In this document: in pieces, positions 13,939 to 14,063 of the stretch | Numbering within the stretch: the stretch's first letter is position 1 | How the letters are laid out: every line of letters starts with the position of its first letter | NCBI GenBank assembly: GCA_023254015.1 | Contig: JALQYS010000582.1 | Span: 1-14,063, forward strand | Reading direction: 5' to 3' | Origin: Paracoccaceae bacterium | GTDB lineage: Bacteria; Pseudomonadota; Alphaproteobacteria; Rhodobacterales; Rhodobacteraceae | DNA: 14,063 nt | The notes under the pieces: model-generated | What the model saw: only the letters and a program-made list of their open reading frames with translations | Told to the model about the DNA's origin: nothing | The model's database searches: none | Translations under genes and position numbers: made by a program

Positions 13939-14063
13939 TTGATCCGCCATTATCTGCTGAGCGGGGACGACATTGACCTGATCCGTACCCGACGTCGCGC
14001 CGAAAACCTCCTTGGTGTCGCGGTGCATATTTGTCTGCTCCGCTACCCGGGCTTCGGATGGAG
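13939..14063 (+). mobile_element. tnpA: Tn3-family transposase fragment (N-terminal DUF4158-like region), continues beyond window
   Basis: Plus-strand codons from 13,939 read LIRHYLLSGDDIDLIRTRRR, then AENLLGVAVHICLLRYPGFGW, with no stop to the window end. This is the typical early region of Tn3-family transposases (consensus I recall: LIRHYTLS..DL..I..RR...NRLGFAVQLC.LRYPG). About 20-25 residues that normally precede LIRHY are absent. Upstream, the frame runs into the dehydrogenase remnant without a good ribosome-binding site. I see no 38-bp Tn3 terminal repeat at the junction. The fragment is therefore probably 5'-truncated, although TTG at 13,939 could formally start translation. The rest lies to the right of the window. 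Confidence 0.8.

Noticed and set aside
13880..13940. Search for a 38-bp Tn3 terminal inverted repeat or short target duplication at the junction.
   Set aside because: No GGGG-starting, A/T-rich 38-bp end or flanking 5-bp duplication can be seen. The bases belong to dehydrogenase codons up to the transposase homology.
13822..14028. Minus-strand 68-codon frame running across the dehydrogenase/transposase junction.
   Set aside because: It is out of frame with the dehydrogenase and antisense to the transposase, and its product resembles neither.

Overview
This is high-GC (roughly 65%), tightly packed DNA from an alphaproteobacterium. Protein style and codon use suggest the Rhodobacteraceae (Paracoccus/Rhodobacter-like), but genus is not provable from the window. 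Twelve genes and one gene remnant all run on the minus strand. The only plus-strand coding sequence is a transposase fragment at the extreme right edge. There is no rRNA, tRNA or CRISPR, and no gene-free stretch longer than about 130 bases.

Read in the direction of transcription (right to left), the window starts with a junction at about 13,932-13,941. There a plus-strand Tn3-family transposase abuts the 3' half of an antiquitin-type (ALDH7) aldehyde dehydrogenase gene. Next come a GntR/HutC (UTRA) regulator and a strong promoter with palindromic operators (12,380-12,433). Module A follows: a family-3 (polar amino acid type) binding protein, a PuuB/AmaA-like FAD oxidase, an ABC permease with an unusual N-terminal membrane extension, and a GlnQ-type ATPase. 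This module looks like uptake and oxidative deamination of an amino acid or amino acid derivative. L-pipecolate/lysine or an Amadori opine are the best guesses.

Module B (8,498 to 1 and beyond) begins with a LacI-family regulator. A short intergenic region then carries two LacI-type operators whose centres are 45 bp apart. The operon downstream encodes an FrlB/FraB-like SIS-domain deglycase, a family-1 sugar binding protein, MalF- and MalG-type permeases, an FrlD-like PfkB kinase, a second FAD oxidase and a UgpC/MsmK-type ATPase cut by the window edge. The order deglycase - binding protein - two permeases - kinase matches, as I recall it, the Bacillus subtilis frlBONMD fructosamine operon. 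I infer that module B imports Amadori products (fructosyl-amino acids), phosphorylates them at C6, and splits them to glucose 6-phosphate plus a free amino acid or amine. The FAD oxidase is either a parallel oxidative (amadoriase-like) route or acts on the released amine.

The two modules together suggest a catabolic island for glycated amino acids. Module B would release the amino acid, and module A (with the now-broken ALDH7) would import and oxidise an amino acid. Reading frames within module B are almost all joined by 4-nt stop/start overlaps. Gene families are well supported by motifs. Substrates, and cooperation between the modules, are inference.
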